A program made the position numbers and the translations under genes. The notes beneath the pieces were generated by a model. It made no database searches. It was given only the letters and a program-made list of their open reading frames with translations, and was not told where the DNA came from. From JADGGM01 sp025449955 (lineage in GTDB: Bacteria; Gemmatimonadota; Gemmatimonadetes; Gemmatimonadales; Gemmatimonadaceae): a stretch of DNA of 42,763 nucleotides. The stretch covers positions 1 to 42,763 of the forward strand of contig DATBNO010000068.1 of NCBI GenBank assembly GCA_036554285.1, in the 5' to 3' direction. Positions 18,793 through 27,541 of this stretch are shown in pieces; position 1 is the stretch's first letter, and every line of letters begins with the position of its first letter.

Positions 18793-19550
18793 GCCGGTGA
18801 CGGCACTTGGCCGCCGTGTCGCAAGTAGTCCGCGAACTCATCGGGCAGATCGCTGCGGCGAATTGCATCCATTGCGCGTGCGATGTCGTACTCGACGCGT
18901 ACGAAGTCGATCGCGATGGCACCCGTTGCATCGATGTCCACGAGCGCAAATCCCGCGCGCCAGTCGCCATCTTTGGGCCGCCCGACGCTGCCCGTATTCA
19001 CGAAGTGCACGCCGTTCACGATCCGATGCCACGCTTGGTGCGTGTGCCCGAACGCGATCAGGTCGCCGGCCCGCGCCCCGGCGGCGGCCGCCATTTTTAG
19101 GCAGAAGGCATCCGGGCGATCCGCGGTCCAATACGTCGTATTGTTGAGGGGCGTGCCGTGCACCAGCATGAGCGTCGGGCCTGCGACGTGGCCGCCGAGC
19201 GGGCGCAGGTCGAGGCGAAACGGAAGCTGCGCGAGGGCTGCCTTCGTCGCATCCGACACGTGCGCGCGTGTCCACGCATAGCTCTCGTGCGAGAGCGCCT
19301 CCTGCCGCGGATCCTCGTAGCGGCAGCCACAGTGCTTGTGGCCGCTCGCGACGGTCGAGTCGTAGTTGCCGGCCACGCCTGGAATGCCGGCGCCGCGCAC
19401 CCGCTCGACGACTTCGTTAGGCCAAGGCGCATAGCCGACCAGATCGCCAACGTGGAACGCGGCGTCCAGGTTGCGTGGTGCGATGTCGGCGAGCACGGCG
19501 TCGAGGGCCGGCAAATTCGCATGCACGTCCGACAGGAGCGCGTATTTCAT
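18789..19550 (-). CDS. Metallophosphoesterase (YfcE/calcineurin-like) in ars operon
   Basis: A 253-aa calcineurin-like phosphoesterase using a two-metal centre to cleave phosphomono- or diesters. Metal motifs are in order: SDVHAN (D8, H10), GDLVGY, GNYD, a late LVHGTP and GHTHQAW. The substrate cannot be read from sequence; relatives include cAMP and phospholipid phosphodiesterases. Start ATG 19550 is used because the motif SDVH must sit at the N-terminus; the frame upstream to 19754 overlaps the arsM-arsN2 gene and is not coding. It begins 11 bases after the arsM-arsN2 stop and its own stop overlaps the aquaporin start, so it belongs to the arsenic operon. A CGC triplet (HKHCGCRYED) in the cap region could bind metal or thiophilic ions. 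Confidence 0.85.
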   Translation of the reverse strand: MKYALLSDVHANLPALDAVLADIAPRNLDAAFHVGDLVGYAPWPNEVVERVRGAGIPGVAGNYDSTVASGHKHCGCRYEDPRQEALSHESYAWTRAHVSDATKAALAQLPFRLDLRPLGGHVAGPTLMLVHGTPLNNTTYWTADRPDAFCLKMAAAAGARAGDLIAFGHTHQAWHRIVNGVHFVNTGSVGRPKDGDWRAGFALVDIDATGAIAIDFVRVEYDIARAMDAIRRSDLPDEFADYLRHGGQVPSPA

Positions 19551-19561
19551 CGCCTGCCCGT

Positions 19562-20899
19562 TCAGGTCGGTGTGATCGCTCTGACCATGGCGACCGCCGT
19601 GGCCGGGCACGCCGACTTGAACTCCACCGTGTCGGCGATGTCGCGCGGAATCGACGACCGTTCGATTCGCTCGAAGCCGAAACGCGGGAAATAGTGTTCG
19701 GCCGTCATGGTGAGCAGGTACAGGGCGCGAAGCCCGCGGCCCTCCGCGTCGCACACCATGTGCCTAACGAGCTCGTGCCCCAGCCCATGGCTGCGCCATT
19801 CCGGCTCGACGGCCACCGAGCGCAGTACCGCCGTGTCGCCGCAGACCTCCAGGCCGGCGACGGCCACGATGCGCGTCGGCGCGGCGTTCGTCTCGGCGAC
19901 ACAGAAATCGCCGGGACGTTCCATAACGATTTCCGCGACCCCGGACGTCGGCAGGTCGGCGCCGGCGAGCAGGCGCTCGATGGCGGGCAGATCGTTGGGT
20001 GTTGCGGGCCGAATGGCGGCCGCGGGACGCGGTCCGCGCGGCTTCGTCGCCCGCACGAACCCGCTCATGATTCTCCCGCTCACCTCGTCGGCCAACGTCG
20101 CGTCCAACCCGGTACCGGCGAGCAGCGCGGCCGCGTCGTCGCGCGTGTAGACGCGCGTCGGCTCGATGGTCGCGTGCTCGAAGCCGGCTTCCGTTAGGAG
20201 AGCGATGAACTCCTGCTCCTCGAGCGCGCCGGCCACGCACCCCGTCCACAACGGCATGCTCGCCTTCACGACATCGGGAAGGCCGCCGCGCACGATCACA
20301 TCGCTGACGGCGAACCGGCCGCCTGGTTTGAGCACACGGAAGGACTCGGCGAGCACCGTGCGCTTGTCGCCCGACAGATTGATCACGCAGTTCGAGATGA
20401 TCACGTCAACGGTGTTCGAGGGCAGCGGGATGGACTCGATGTGTCCTTTGAGAAACTCGGCATTGGGCACACCCGCCCGCGATCTATTCTCGAGCGCGAG
20501 CGCCAACATCTCGTCGGTCATGTCCAGTCCATACGCCTTCCCCGTTGGGCCGACGCGCTTCGCGGAGAGAAGCACGTCGATCCCGCCGCCCGATCCAAGA
20601 TCGAGCACGACGTCGCCCTCGTGCAACTCCGCGAGCGCGGTTGGATTGCCACAGCCGAGTGACGCGAGCAGCGCCCCGCCAGGCAGTCCCGCGGTCTGCG
20701 CCACGTCGTACAGGTTCGAACTGATGGGATCGCACGTCTCGCCGGTCGACCCGCAGCATCCCGACGTGCCCGCGGGACCGCAGCACGACACGCTGGTCGC
20801 ACCTTGGGCGACCGCTCTCGCAACGCTGCCGTAACGCTCGCGCACGACCTCGCGAATGTCCTCTGCCCCGTTCGCGCCGTGAACCGCATCTTCAGACAT
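19562..20899 (-). CDS. arsM: Arsenite methyltransferase-ArsN2 acetyltransferase fusion
   Basis: A 445-aa fusion. Residues 1-286 are an ArsM-type SAM-dependent arsenite methyltransferase: SAM motif VLDLGSGGGIDVLL, and the conserved cysteines C83 (SLGCGNP), C171 (SNCVINLS) and C221 (WTGCVAGAL) that bind As(III). An N-terminal Cys cluster (C39, C40, C48, C49, C56) is also typical. Residues about 296-445 form a GNAT domain resembling ArsN2, with LLTMTAEHYFPRFGFERIER and the late EFKSACPATA. ArsN-type enzymes acetylate organoarsenicals or are arsenic-linked acetyltransferases of less clear substrate. Start 20899 follows a strong GGAGGT. The fusion would pair methylation with acetylation in one polypeptide. 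An ArsR-type operator lies just upstream. Confidence 0.9.
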   Translation of the reverse strand: MSEDAVHGANGAEDIREVVRERYGSVARAVAQGATSVSCCGPAGTSGCCGSTGETCDPISSNLYDVAQTAGLPGGALLASLGCGNPTALAELHEGDVVLDLGSGGGIDVLLSAKRVGPTGKAYGLDMTDEMLALALENRSRAGVPNAEFLKGHIESIPLPSNTVDVIISNCVINLSGDKRTVLAESFRVLKPGGRFAVSDVIVRGGLPDVVKASMPLWTGCVAGALEEQEFIALLTEAGFEHATIEPTRVYTRDDAAALLAGTGLDATLADEVSGRIMSGFVRATKPRGPRPAAAIRPATPNDLPAIERLLAGADLPTSGVAEIVMERPGDFCVAETNAAPTRIVAVAGLEVCGDTAVLRSVAVEPEWRSHGLGHELVRHMVCDAEGRGLRALYLLTMTAEHYFPRFGFERIERSSIPRDIADTVEFKSACPATAVAMVRAITPT

Positions 20900-20917
20900 C
20901 GGTACCTCCATCCGTTG

Positions 20918-20933
20918 ATCAAAATATCTTGAT
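20918..20933 (-). promoter_or_regulatory. ArsR-type operator 2 (upstream of arsM-arsN2)
   Basis: ATCAA-N6-TTGAT, identical in half-sites and spacing to the operator before arsR. It lies in the 57-bp gap between arsR and the fusion gene, 19 bases before its start. This suggests a second, separately repressed promoter inside the operon. Confidence 0.7.
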
Positions 20934-20956
20934 GTTTTCGACACACCAACGCACCG

Positions 20957-21292
20957 TTAGTCGCAACATCCCGACGTGCGTCGAACCGCCAGCGCGCGAC
21001 GCGACGGTTTGAGCTCGGCGACGGCGTCCTCCAGCTCGCCGAACGCGTCGGGAGTCAATGCATAGTAGACCCACCGCCCTTCCTTGCGATCGTTGACCAC
21101 TCCGGCATCTTTCAACACCTTGAGATGGAACGACAGCCGCGACTGCGCGGCGCCCAACGAGTCCTGCAGCTCACACACGCATCGCTCGCCATCGCGCAGC
21201 ATGCCGATGAGAGCGAGGCGCGTCTCGTCCGACAGCGCGTGGAAGAGCCCTGCAGCGCGGTGCGTGTCGGCGGCACGTGTCATGGTGGCCAT
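20957..21292 (-). CDS. arsR: ArsR-family arsenite-responsive repressor
   Basis: Winged-helix ArsR/SmtB repressor of 111 aa that leaves DNA on binding As(III) or Sb(III). The metal-binding pair CVC in ERCVCELQ lies in the DNA-binding region, as in classical ArsR, followed by QSRLSFHLKVLKDAGVV. Two further cysteines near the C-terminus (SGCCD) may supply extra ligands. The start is ATG 21292, with ATG 21283 as an alternative. First gene of the arsenic operon, divergent from hisD across 131 bp that contains its operator. Confidence 0.93.
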   Translation of the reverse strand: MATMTRAADTHRAAGLFHALSDETRLALIGMLRDGERCVCELQDSLGAAQSRLSFHLKVLKDAGVVNDRKEGRWVYYALTPDAFGELEDAVAELKPSRRALAVRRTSGCCD

Positions 21293-21301
21293 GGTCTCAA
21301 T

Positions 21302-21321
21302 ATATCAATGGTTCTTGATAT
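21302..21321 (-). promoter_or_regulatory. ArsR-type operator 1 (upstream of arsR)
   Basis: A perfect 7-bp inverted repeat ATATCAA-N6-TTGATAT ending nine bases before the arsR start. Symmetry, AT content against a GC-rich background and a copy of the core at 20918-20933 support an ArsR binding site overlapping the arsR promoter. Confidence 0.8.
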
Positions 21322-21423
21322 GACAAGTGGCACGCCGATCTTCGAGCCGCCGCCGGCGCATGGTGGCGGCGCGCGATATGCGGCGCAGGCACCCCGGTGA
21401 CGGCGTATCGAGAGGCTCATGCC

Positions 21424-22734
21424 ATGAGTGCGACACTGACGGTTCCCATTCGGTACACCGGACGCGTCCGCGACCTCGCACCGGCGGTCTACCAATGGCT
21501 GTGCGAGCGATCCACGTCGAGCGATCCGGAAGTTAGGCAGAGCGTGACGCTGACGATCGGCGACGTGCGCCGCCGCGGAGACGCGGCATTGCGCGAGCTC
21601 GCCCAACGCTACGACCGCGTATCGCTCGATTCACTCGAGGTGCCGCGATCACGTTGGATGCGTGCCCTGGATGCGCTCGACGCGGACATGCGACACGCGA
21701 TGGAGCGCGCGGCGCGCAACATTGCGCGCGCGCACATTGCCATGCGGCCGCAGGCGCTCGCGTGCGAAACAGAGCCCGGCATCATCGTGGGCCGCCGGCC
21801 GGATCCACTCGCGCGCGTCGGCGTGTATGCGCCGGGCGGCGACGCGGCGTATCCGAGCAGCGTGCTCATGGGTGCCGTGCCGGCGCGCGTGGCCGGTGTC
21901 GGTCACGTCGTGGTGTGTTCGCCGCCGCGCGGGCGCGAGCCGTCTCCACTCGTGCTCGCGGCCGCGGCGATCGCGGAAGTCGATCGCGTGTTCGCTGTGG
22001 GCGGGGCGGGCGCGATTGCGGCGCTGGCGTACGGCACCGAGAGCATTCCACGCGTGGACCGGATTGTCGGGCCCGGCAACGTGTACGTCACCGAAGCGAA
22101 GCTGCAGGTGACCGGCGCCGTCGCGATCGACTCGCCGGCGGGACCGAGCGAGCTGCTCGTGATTGCCGACGAGTCGTGCGATCCGCGGCGCGTGGCGTGG
22201 GAGCTGCTGGCGCAAGCGGAACACGATCCGCGCGCGTGCGCCATCGCCGTCGTGATCGGCGATGGCACGGCGCGTAGCCTAACGACGGCGATCGGCGCGG
22301 CCATCGGCGACCAGCCGCGACGCGAGGTGATCGCGCGCGCGCTGGCGACGAACGGCGGCGTGCTCGTGGCCGAGTCGGTGGGCGAGGCGATCGCGTTCGC
22401 CGCCGACTACGCGCCGCAGCACTTGCTCCTCGTCGTCGAGGATGCCGAGAGCGCACTGGACCGCGTGCGCAACGCCGGCAACGTATTCGTCGGCGCGACG
22501 GCGTCGGTGTCGTTCGGCGACTACGTGACCGGCGCGAACCACGTGTCCCCCACCGGCGGCCTCGCCCGATCGTACTCGGGACTCTCGCCGCTCGATTTCG
22601 TCCGGTGGACGACGTATCAACGCGTGACGGCGCGCGCCGCGGCCTCGCTCGCCCCCGACGTCGCGACATTCGCCGCCGGCGAGGGCCTGCCGGGCCATGC
22701 GATCGCGGCCCGATCGGCCGGAGGCCTAACGTGA
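21424..22734 (+). CDS. hisD: HisD-family dehydrogenase with Glu-to-Gln change
   Basis: Histidinol dehydrogenase-family protein, 436 aa, the normal length. The family oxidises L-histidinol to histidine in two NAD-dependent steps with zinc. Present are the PSSVLMGAVPARVAG region, VGPGNVYVTEAK, the zinc-ligand segment AQAEHDP, GDYVTGANHVSPTGG and EGLPGHA near the end. The catalytic pair that is Glu-His in the Escherichia coli enzyme (YAPEHL) reads YAPQHL here: Q332 with H333 kept. That Glu activates water in the second oxidation, so this protein may stop at an aldehyde or act on another alcohol. No other his gene is adjacent, and it overlaps a FAD monooxygenase gene. ATG 21424 is chosen over upstream GTG 21397. 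Confidence 0.85.
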   Translation: MSATLTVPIRYTGRVRDLAPAVYQWLCERSTSSDPEVRQSVTLTIGDVRRRGDAALRELAQRYDRVSLDSLEVPRSRWMRALDALDADMRHAMERAARNIARAHIAMRPQALACETEPGIIVGRRPDPLARVGVYAPGGDAAYPSSVLMGAVPARVAGVGHVVVCSPPRGREPSPLVLAAAAIAEVDRVFAVGGAGAIAALAYGTESIPRVDRIVGPGNVYVTEAKLQVTGAVAIDSPAGPSELLVIADESCDPRRVAWELLAQAEHDPRACAIAVVIGDGTARSLTTAIGAAIGDQPRREVIARALATNGGVLVAESVGEAIAFAADYAPQHLLLVVEDAESALDRVRNAGNVFVGATASVSFGDYVTGANHVSPTGGLARSYSGLSPLDFVRWTTYQRVTARAAASLAPDVATFAAGEGLPGHAIAARSAGGLT

Positions 22735-24416
22735 GCCGCGCGACCATGCCGCCGCCTGCTGTGGATGTCCTGATCGTCGGCGCCGGGCCAACCGGCCTCG
22801 CTCTCGCCGCCCAACTGCAGCGGTTCGGGGCGCAATACAGGATTGTCGATCGGTCGCTCGACCGGGCGCACGAGTCGCGCGCACTCGGCGTCCAGGCGCG
22901 AACCCTCGAGTGTCTCGACGCCATCGGACTCGCCGACCTGATGGTGAAGCGCGGCCGCTCGAGCACGCGCGCGGTGATTCATGCAGGCGCTCGTGAGATT
23001 GCAAACGTTCCGATTGCAGGCCTCGAAGGGCTCGACACGCGCTACCCGTTCATTCTCATTCTGTCGCAGGCGGTGACCGAGCAGCTGTTAGGCGACTATC
23101 TGCGGTCGGCCGGCGTGACCATCGACCGCGGCACCGAGCTCATCTCGTTCACGGCCGGCGACGCGGACGTCGAGTGCGTCCTCCGCGATCCTGATGGCGC
23201 CGAGGAGCGCGTGCGCGCCCGCTACCTGGTCGCGTGCGACGGCGCGCGCAGCTCGGTCCGGCGGGACAGCGGTGTCGCGTTCGACGGCGGCAGCTATCCA
23301 CAAACCTTTGCGCTCGGCGACGTCGAGGCGTCCGGCCCGCTGCAAGCGGGCGCGATCAACGCATTCGCCGGCGACGGCGGGATCGCGATATTTTTTCCGT
23401 TAGGCCAGCCGACGACGTGGCGCGTGATCGCGGTGTCGGCGACGCTCGCCGACGACGGACGCGGCGACGGGGGCGCGCTGACGAGCGACTTGTCGCTTGC
23501 CGAGCTGCAGTCGCTCGTCGACACGCCGGCGCAGGGATCGGTGCGCTTGCGCGATCCGGCATGGGTGACCCGATTTCATCTGCACCACCGGCAAGTCGCG
23601 CACTATCGCATCGGCCGCATCTTTCTCGCCGGCGACGCCGCGCACATTCACAGTCCGGTGGGCGCGCAGGGCATGAACACGGGCATCCAAGATGCGTGGA
23701 ACCTCGGTTGGAAACTCGGCCTCGTGTTGCGCGGCGTCGCGGACGACCAGCTGCTCGACACGTACGAGTCCGAGCGGTGGCCCGTTGGGCGGTTTCTCTT
23801 GCGTTTCACCGACCGATTGTTCGCCACGCTGACGCGGGTGCTCGCGCCCGGTCGCGGCCTTTCGTGGATCCGCACGCTCGTACCGCGAGTCGTGCCGTTC
23901 ATCCTGAGGCGCTCGTGGCCGCGATCGTTAGCCTTCCGGTTCGCGTCGGAGCTCACGATCCGATACGGGCCGAGCACGGTCGCCGAAGACGGCACCCCGC
24001 GCCTGCGCCACGGCCCGCGCGCCGGCTCGCGACTGCCGGATCGTCGCCTAACGATAAACGGGGAGTCGGTGTACTTGCAACGCGCCGTGGCCGGCGCGCG
24101 CTTCAGCCTCATTCTGTGCGGCGATACCAAGGCGTGGGACGGCGCGCACGTCCGCATGCTGCGCGACGAGTTCGACAGCCTCCTCGGCGTGCAGTACCTC
24201 TCGTCGTCACCAACGCCCGGCGTGCTCTGCGACGACGGCGCGACGCTCCGTCTACTCGGCGCCGAACACGGGGCACAGTACCTGGTGCGGCCCGATGGGT
24301 ACATTGCGTATCGGGCCGGCGGCTACAATCTCAGCGGACTGGCGCGATTCCTCGAGCGGATCGTTCATGTCCCATCACGGAACCCCACAGCCATCACTCC
24401 TCTCGCAGGGCCCTGA
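22731..24416 (+). CDS. FAD-dependent aromatic monooxygenase
   Basis: A 561-aa class A flavoprotein hydroxylase of the PheA/MhpA/PgaE type, which uses NAD(P)H and O2 to hydroxylate aromatic rings. Motifs are the FAD-binding GAGPTGLALA (residues 16-25), the CDGARSSVRR motif and the second FAD motif FLAGDAAHIHSPVGAQGMNTG. The C-terminal third is a thioredoxin-like domain usual in this group. GTG 22731 overlaps the hisD stop by four bases (GTGA), implying coupled translation; ATG 22746 is an alternative. Its 3' end overlaps the end of ADOP permease 3 by 23 bases, tail to tail. The coupling to the HisD paralogue suggests one pathway, possibly a specialised or degradative one. Confidence 0.88.
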   Translation: MSRATMPPPAVDVLIVGAGPTGLALAAQLQRFGAQYRIVDRSLDRAHESRALGVQARTLECLDAIGLADLMVKRGRSSTRAVIHAGAREIANVPIAGLEGLDTRYPFILILSQAVTEQLLGDYLRSAGVTIDRGTELISFTAGDADVECVLRDPDGAEERVRARYLVACDGARSSVRRDSGVAFDGGSYPQTFALGDVEASGPLQAGAINAFAGDGGIAIFFPLGQPTTWRVIAVSATLADDGRGDGGALTSDLSLAELQSLVDTPAQGSVRLRDPAWVTRFHLHHRQVAHYRIGRIFLAGDAAHIHSPVGAQGMNTGIQDAWNLGWKLGLVLRGVADDQLLDTYESERWPVGRFLLRFTDRLFATLTRVLAPGRGLSWIRTLVPRVVPFILRRSWPRSLAFRFASELTIRYGPSTVAEDGTPRLRHGPRAGSRLPDRRLTINGESVYLQRAVAGARFSLILCGDTKAWDGAHVRMLRDEFDSLLGVQYLSSSPTPGVLCDDGATLRLLGAEHGAQYLVRPDGYIAYRAGGYNLSGLARFLERIVHVPSRNPTAITPLAGP

Positions 24417-27135
24417 TGGGATCGATGCGTGCCGCGCGTCGCGCCGGAATGAGCACCGCGGCCACGGCAGCCGCGAGCAACACCGCCACCGCGATGGCAA
24501 TCGACGCCGGGTCGCTCGAAATGTCGTTGAGATGATGCGCCAACACCCGTACGGCGATGATCGACAGGGGCAACCCGATCGTTAGCCCAGCGACGACGGG
24601 GCGCAGACCATCGCGCAACACGAGCCGTATCACGTCCGCGCGACCCGCGCCGAGCGCGGCACGCACACCGATCTCGCTCGTCCGCCGCCCAACGCTGTAG
24701 CTCATCACACCGAACAAGCCGATTGCCGCGAGCACGAGCGCGAGCGCGCCCAACGCCGTGGCCAAGCGTGCCACGAGTCGTTCATCCCGAATCGAGTAGC
24801 GAATGAGCTGCGGCACCGGCGCCAGATAGTCGATCACGATGGCGCGATCGGTCTCGCCGATCACGCGCCGCACCGATTGAACTGTCGCGCCGGGATCGCC
24901 ACTGGTGCGGACGAGCAGGCGCAGCTCCGTGGGCTGCGGGAATTTCGTCGTGCCGCTCGTGATGAGGAACGGAATGTAGATCCGGCGCGCCGCGTCGGGC
25001 GTCGTGGTCGTGTCGAGCGACTGGCCGCGCACGTCGGCGATCTCGCCGACGATCCGCACCACGCTCGAGTCGTCGAACCGCGCCAGCTGCCCAACGGGAT
25101 CGGCGCCGTGAAAATAGAATTGCGCGAACGATCGATTGACGAGTGCCGTGTGAGGCGCGACGCCCTCGTCTTGCGCGCCGAAGTCGCGACCGGAAATGAC
25201 ACGGACGCCGATGGCACGCGCGTAGCCCGCTCCGACCTTGTCCGCGGCACTCACCGTGTCGCGCGGCGTGCGCACCACTTGGCCGGCGACGCTCACGTCC
25301 GTGTGCCATTCGGTGCCCATGAAGATTCCGTTCTGCGAATACGACACCGCCGCGACGCCGGGCAACGACGCCACGCGATCGTGCAGCGCGTGCACGACGC
25401 TCGCGAGACGTTCGGTCCGGTAGCCCGGCGTCGCGATGTCGAGATCGGCAACAATCAGGTGATCACGGTCGAAGCCGAGTGGCGTCGATTCGGTTTTCCG
25501 CAGACTGCGTGTGAGGATCGACGCCCCGACCAGGAGCAGTAGCGACAGCGCGACCTGCCCAACGATGAGCGGCGTCGCGAATCGGGCGTCGTGCGTGACC
25601 GAACGGCCAGCCGCACGCAGCGCCGTCGCGAGATCGATGCGCGATGCACGGAGCGCCGGCGCCAACCCGAACAGGAGCGCGGACGCGACCGCCAGCGCGA
25701 CCGTGAACACGATCACGTGGGCGTTCGGGCTGACCGTGAACGAGCTGGCGTCGCCCTCCAGCGCCATACGCACGAGCATCCGGCTTCCCCACCACGCGAC
25801 GAGCAGCGCGACGGCGCCGCTCGACAGCGCGAGCACCATGCTCTCGGTGAGGAGTTGGCGCACGACACGCCCATGACTTGCGCCTAACGCCAAGCGCATC
25901 GAGATCTCGCGCCGGCGGGCGAGCCCGCGCGCGATCAACACGTTGGCGACGTTCACGCACACGATGCACAACAGCACGGCGACGCCGAGCATGAGCGCGA
26001 CGAGCGGCGCGCGGAACGTCTCGCGCAGCGACGAAAGGCCGCGCGCGCCGGACGCGAACGTCACGGTTACGCCGCCGCGGTCTTTGATGTCAGCGAGCTC
26101 GTCCGGCGCTGCCGCAGCGAGAATGGCCGACCTGATGAGCGGCGTCGTTTGCGCGCGTGCCTGATCGATCGTGAGCCCGTGCGTCGGACGCCCGATGAGC
26201 AACAGCCACATCATGCGCCGATCTCGAAGTATCGGGACGTTCGGATGCAGGCGGTCGTTCAATTCGACCGGCAGCCAGAGGTCGGTCGGTTGCCCAACGA
26301 TCTCGCCGGTGAAACCGGGCGCGGCGACGCCGGTGATCGTCACGCGAATGCCGTCGATGAGGACGCCGCGTCCGATCGTCGCCGGATCCTTGTTGAACCG
26401 GCGGGTCCAGTAGTCGTAGCTGATGGTGGCCTGCGCGGGCGCATCCGGCGCGTCGGCTGATGCGTCGAACGTGCGACCCATCGCGGCGCGTACGCCGAGC
26501 ACCGAGAAGTAATTGCCGGACACGAGCCGCGCCTGCGGGTGTTCGGGCTCGGCCGACGTCTCGGCGATCTGGGCGTCGATGCGGCCTGCGTCACCGACCG
26601 CAGCCAGTCCGTTGAAGGCACGCGCGTGGTCGCGAACGTCGGCGTAGAGGGGGTACGAGAAGAGCGCGCCGTTGGGCGTGCCGTGCTCGCGCGAATCGAC
26701 GCTGGCCGGGTCGCCGACGATGACGAGGGCGTCCGGGTTGCGGACGGGGAGCTTGCGCGCGAGGACGGCGTCGATGAGCGAGTAGATCGATGCGTTCGCG
26801 CCGATGCCCAACGCGAGCGTGAGGATGATGACCAGCGTGAACCCGGGCGTGCGCCGCATGCTGCGGGCCGTTAGGCGGACGTCGCGCTCGATGGTGTCGA
26901 GCCACTCGAGGGCACTCATGCGTCTCGCCTCCTCGTTGAGATAGGTGACGTTGCCGAACCGTCGCCGGGCGGCGAGCCAGGCATCGCGGTGCGAGAGGGA
27001 TCCCCGGGCCGCGTGCTGCCGCTGCGCGGCGTCGAGCTCGAGGTGCGCCTGCATCTCGCGCTCGAGCTCCCTCGCGTGGCGCGCCCGGTGGAGGAGCGCC
27101 GCGACGCGATAGCGCAGGCCGTCGATCAGCGACAC
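24394..27135 (-). CDS. ADOP-family ABC transporter permease 3
   Basis: A 913-aa permease of the ADOP group. The N-terminal cytoplasmic part (RELEREMQAHLELD) leads to TPGFTLVIILTLALGIGAN, the first membrane helix. Two MacB-type periplasmic domains and two FtsX membrane blocks follow, ending in PARRAARIDPIRALREE. It is more distant from ADOP 1 and 2 than they are from each other. The start is GTG 27135, 13 bases after the padR 3 stop on the same strand. No ATPase gene is adjacent. Confidence 0.92.
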   Translation of the reverse strand: MSLIDGLRYRVAALLHRARHARELEREMQAHLELDAAQRQHAARGSLSHRDAWLAARRRFGNVTYLNEEARRMSALEWLDTIERDVRLTARSMRRTPGFTLVIILTLALGIGANASIYSLIDAVLARKLPVRNPDALVIVGDPASVDSREHGTPNGALFSYPLYADVRDHARAFNGLAAVGDAGRIDAQIAETSAEPEHPQARLVSGNYFSVLGVRAAMGRTFDASADAPDAPAQATISYDYWTRRFNKDPATIGRGVLIDGIRVTITGVAAPGFTGEIVGQPTDLWLPVELNDRLHPNVPILRDRRMMWLLLIGRPTHGLTIDQARAQTTPLIRSAILAAAAPDELADIKDRGGVTVTFASGARGLSSLRETFRAPLVALMLGVAVLLCIVCVNVANVLIARGLARRREISMRLALGASHGRVVRQLLTESMVLALSSGAVALLVAWWGSRMLVRMALEGDASSFTVSPNAHVIVFTVALAVASALLFGLAPALRASRIDLATALRAAGRSVTHDARFATPLIVGQVALSLLLLVGASILTRSLRKTESTPLGFDRDHLIVADLDIATPGYRTERLASVVHALHDRVASLPGVAAVSYSQNGIFMGTEWHTDVSVAGQVVRTPRDTVSAADKVGAGYARAIGVRVISGRDFGAQDEGVAPHTALVNRSFAQFYFHGADPVGQLARFDDSSVVRIVGEIADVRGQSLDTTTTPDAARRIYIPFLITSGTTKFPQPTELRLLVRTSGDPGATVQSVRRVIGETDRAIVIDYLAPVPQLIRYSIRDERLVARLATALGALALVLAAIGLFGVMSYSVGRRTSEIGVRAALGAGRADVIRLVLRDGLRPVVAGLTIGLPLSIIAVRVLAHHLNDISSDPASIAIAVAVLLAAAVAAVLIPARRAARIDPIRALREE

Positions 27136-27148
27136 GGTCCGCGCCTCG

Positions 27149-27496
27149 TTAGGCGCTGCGCATCACGCGCGCCACCGCGAGCGCGACGCGTTCGTACTCC
27201 GCCTTCCGTTCGCCGAGCTGTTTCCGGCCGGTGGCCGTGATGGTGTAGTAGCGCGCCTGGCGGCCTGTCGGCGTGGGACCCCATTTGGAGGTCACCCACC
27301 CCTTCACCTGCAAGCGCTCGAGCGCCGGATACAGCGAGCCTTGCTCCACCGAGAGGACGTCGCGGGAGAGGCGCTCGATGTGCTGCGCGATGGCGTAGCC
27401 GTGCATCGACGCGGCGTGCAGCGACTTGAGGATGAGCATTTCCAGCGTGCCGGCGCCGAGCGGTCCGCGGGCGCCGGTGGTGTCGTGCGGGAGCAT
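27149..27496 (-). CDS. PadR-family transcriptional regulator 3
   Basis: A 115-aa PadR repressor with GAGTLEMLILKSL, SMHGYAIAQHIERL, GSLYPALERLQVKGWV and YTITATGRKQL. It begins about six residues longer than the other two. Its TAA stop lies within a GTTAGGC motif. It heads a two-gene unit with ADOP permease 3 and is preceded, after only 45 bases, by the VOC dioxygenase gene on the same strand, so it may also be read from the cupin/VOC promoter. Confidence 0.92.
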   Translation of the reverse strand: MLPHDTTGARGPLGAGTLEMLILKSLHAASMHGYAIAQHIERLSRDVLSVEQGSLYPALERLQVKGWVTSKWGPTPTGRQARYYTITATGRKQLGERKAEYERVALAVARVMRSA

Positions 27497-27505
27497 AGGT
27501 CGCGC

Positions 27506-27541
27506 TCTACAGGTAGACGACCAGAATATGTAGCTGCCTAC
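27506..27541 (-). promoter_or_regulatory. padR 3 operator candidate
   Basis: Two symmetric elements sit in the 45-bp gap upstream of padR 3: TCTAC-N2-GTAGA (27506-27517) and GTAG-N4-CTAC (27530-27541). The same CTAC/GTAG half-site is repeated in the palindrome before padR 1, which supports PadR binding. A promoter cannot be read with confidence. Confidence 0.5.
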
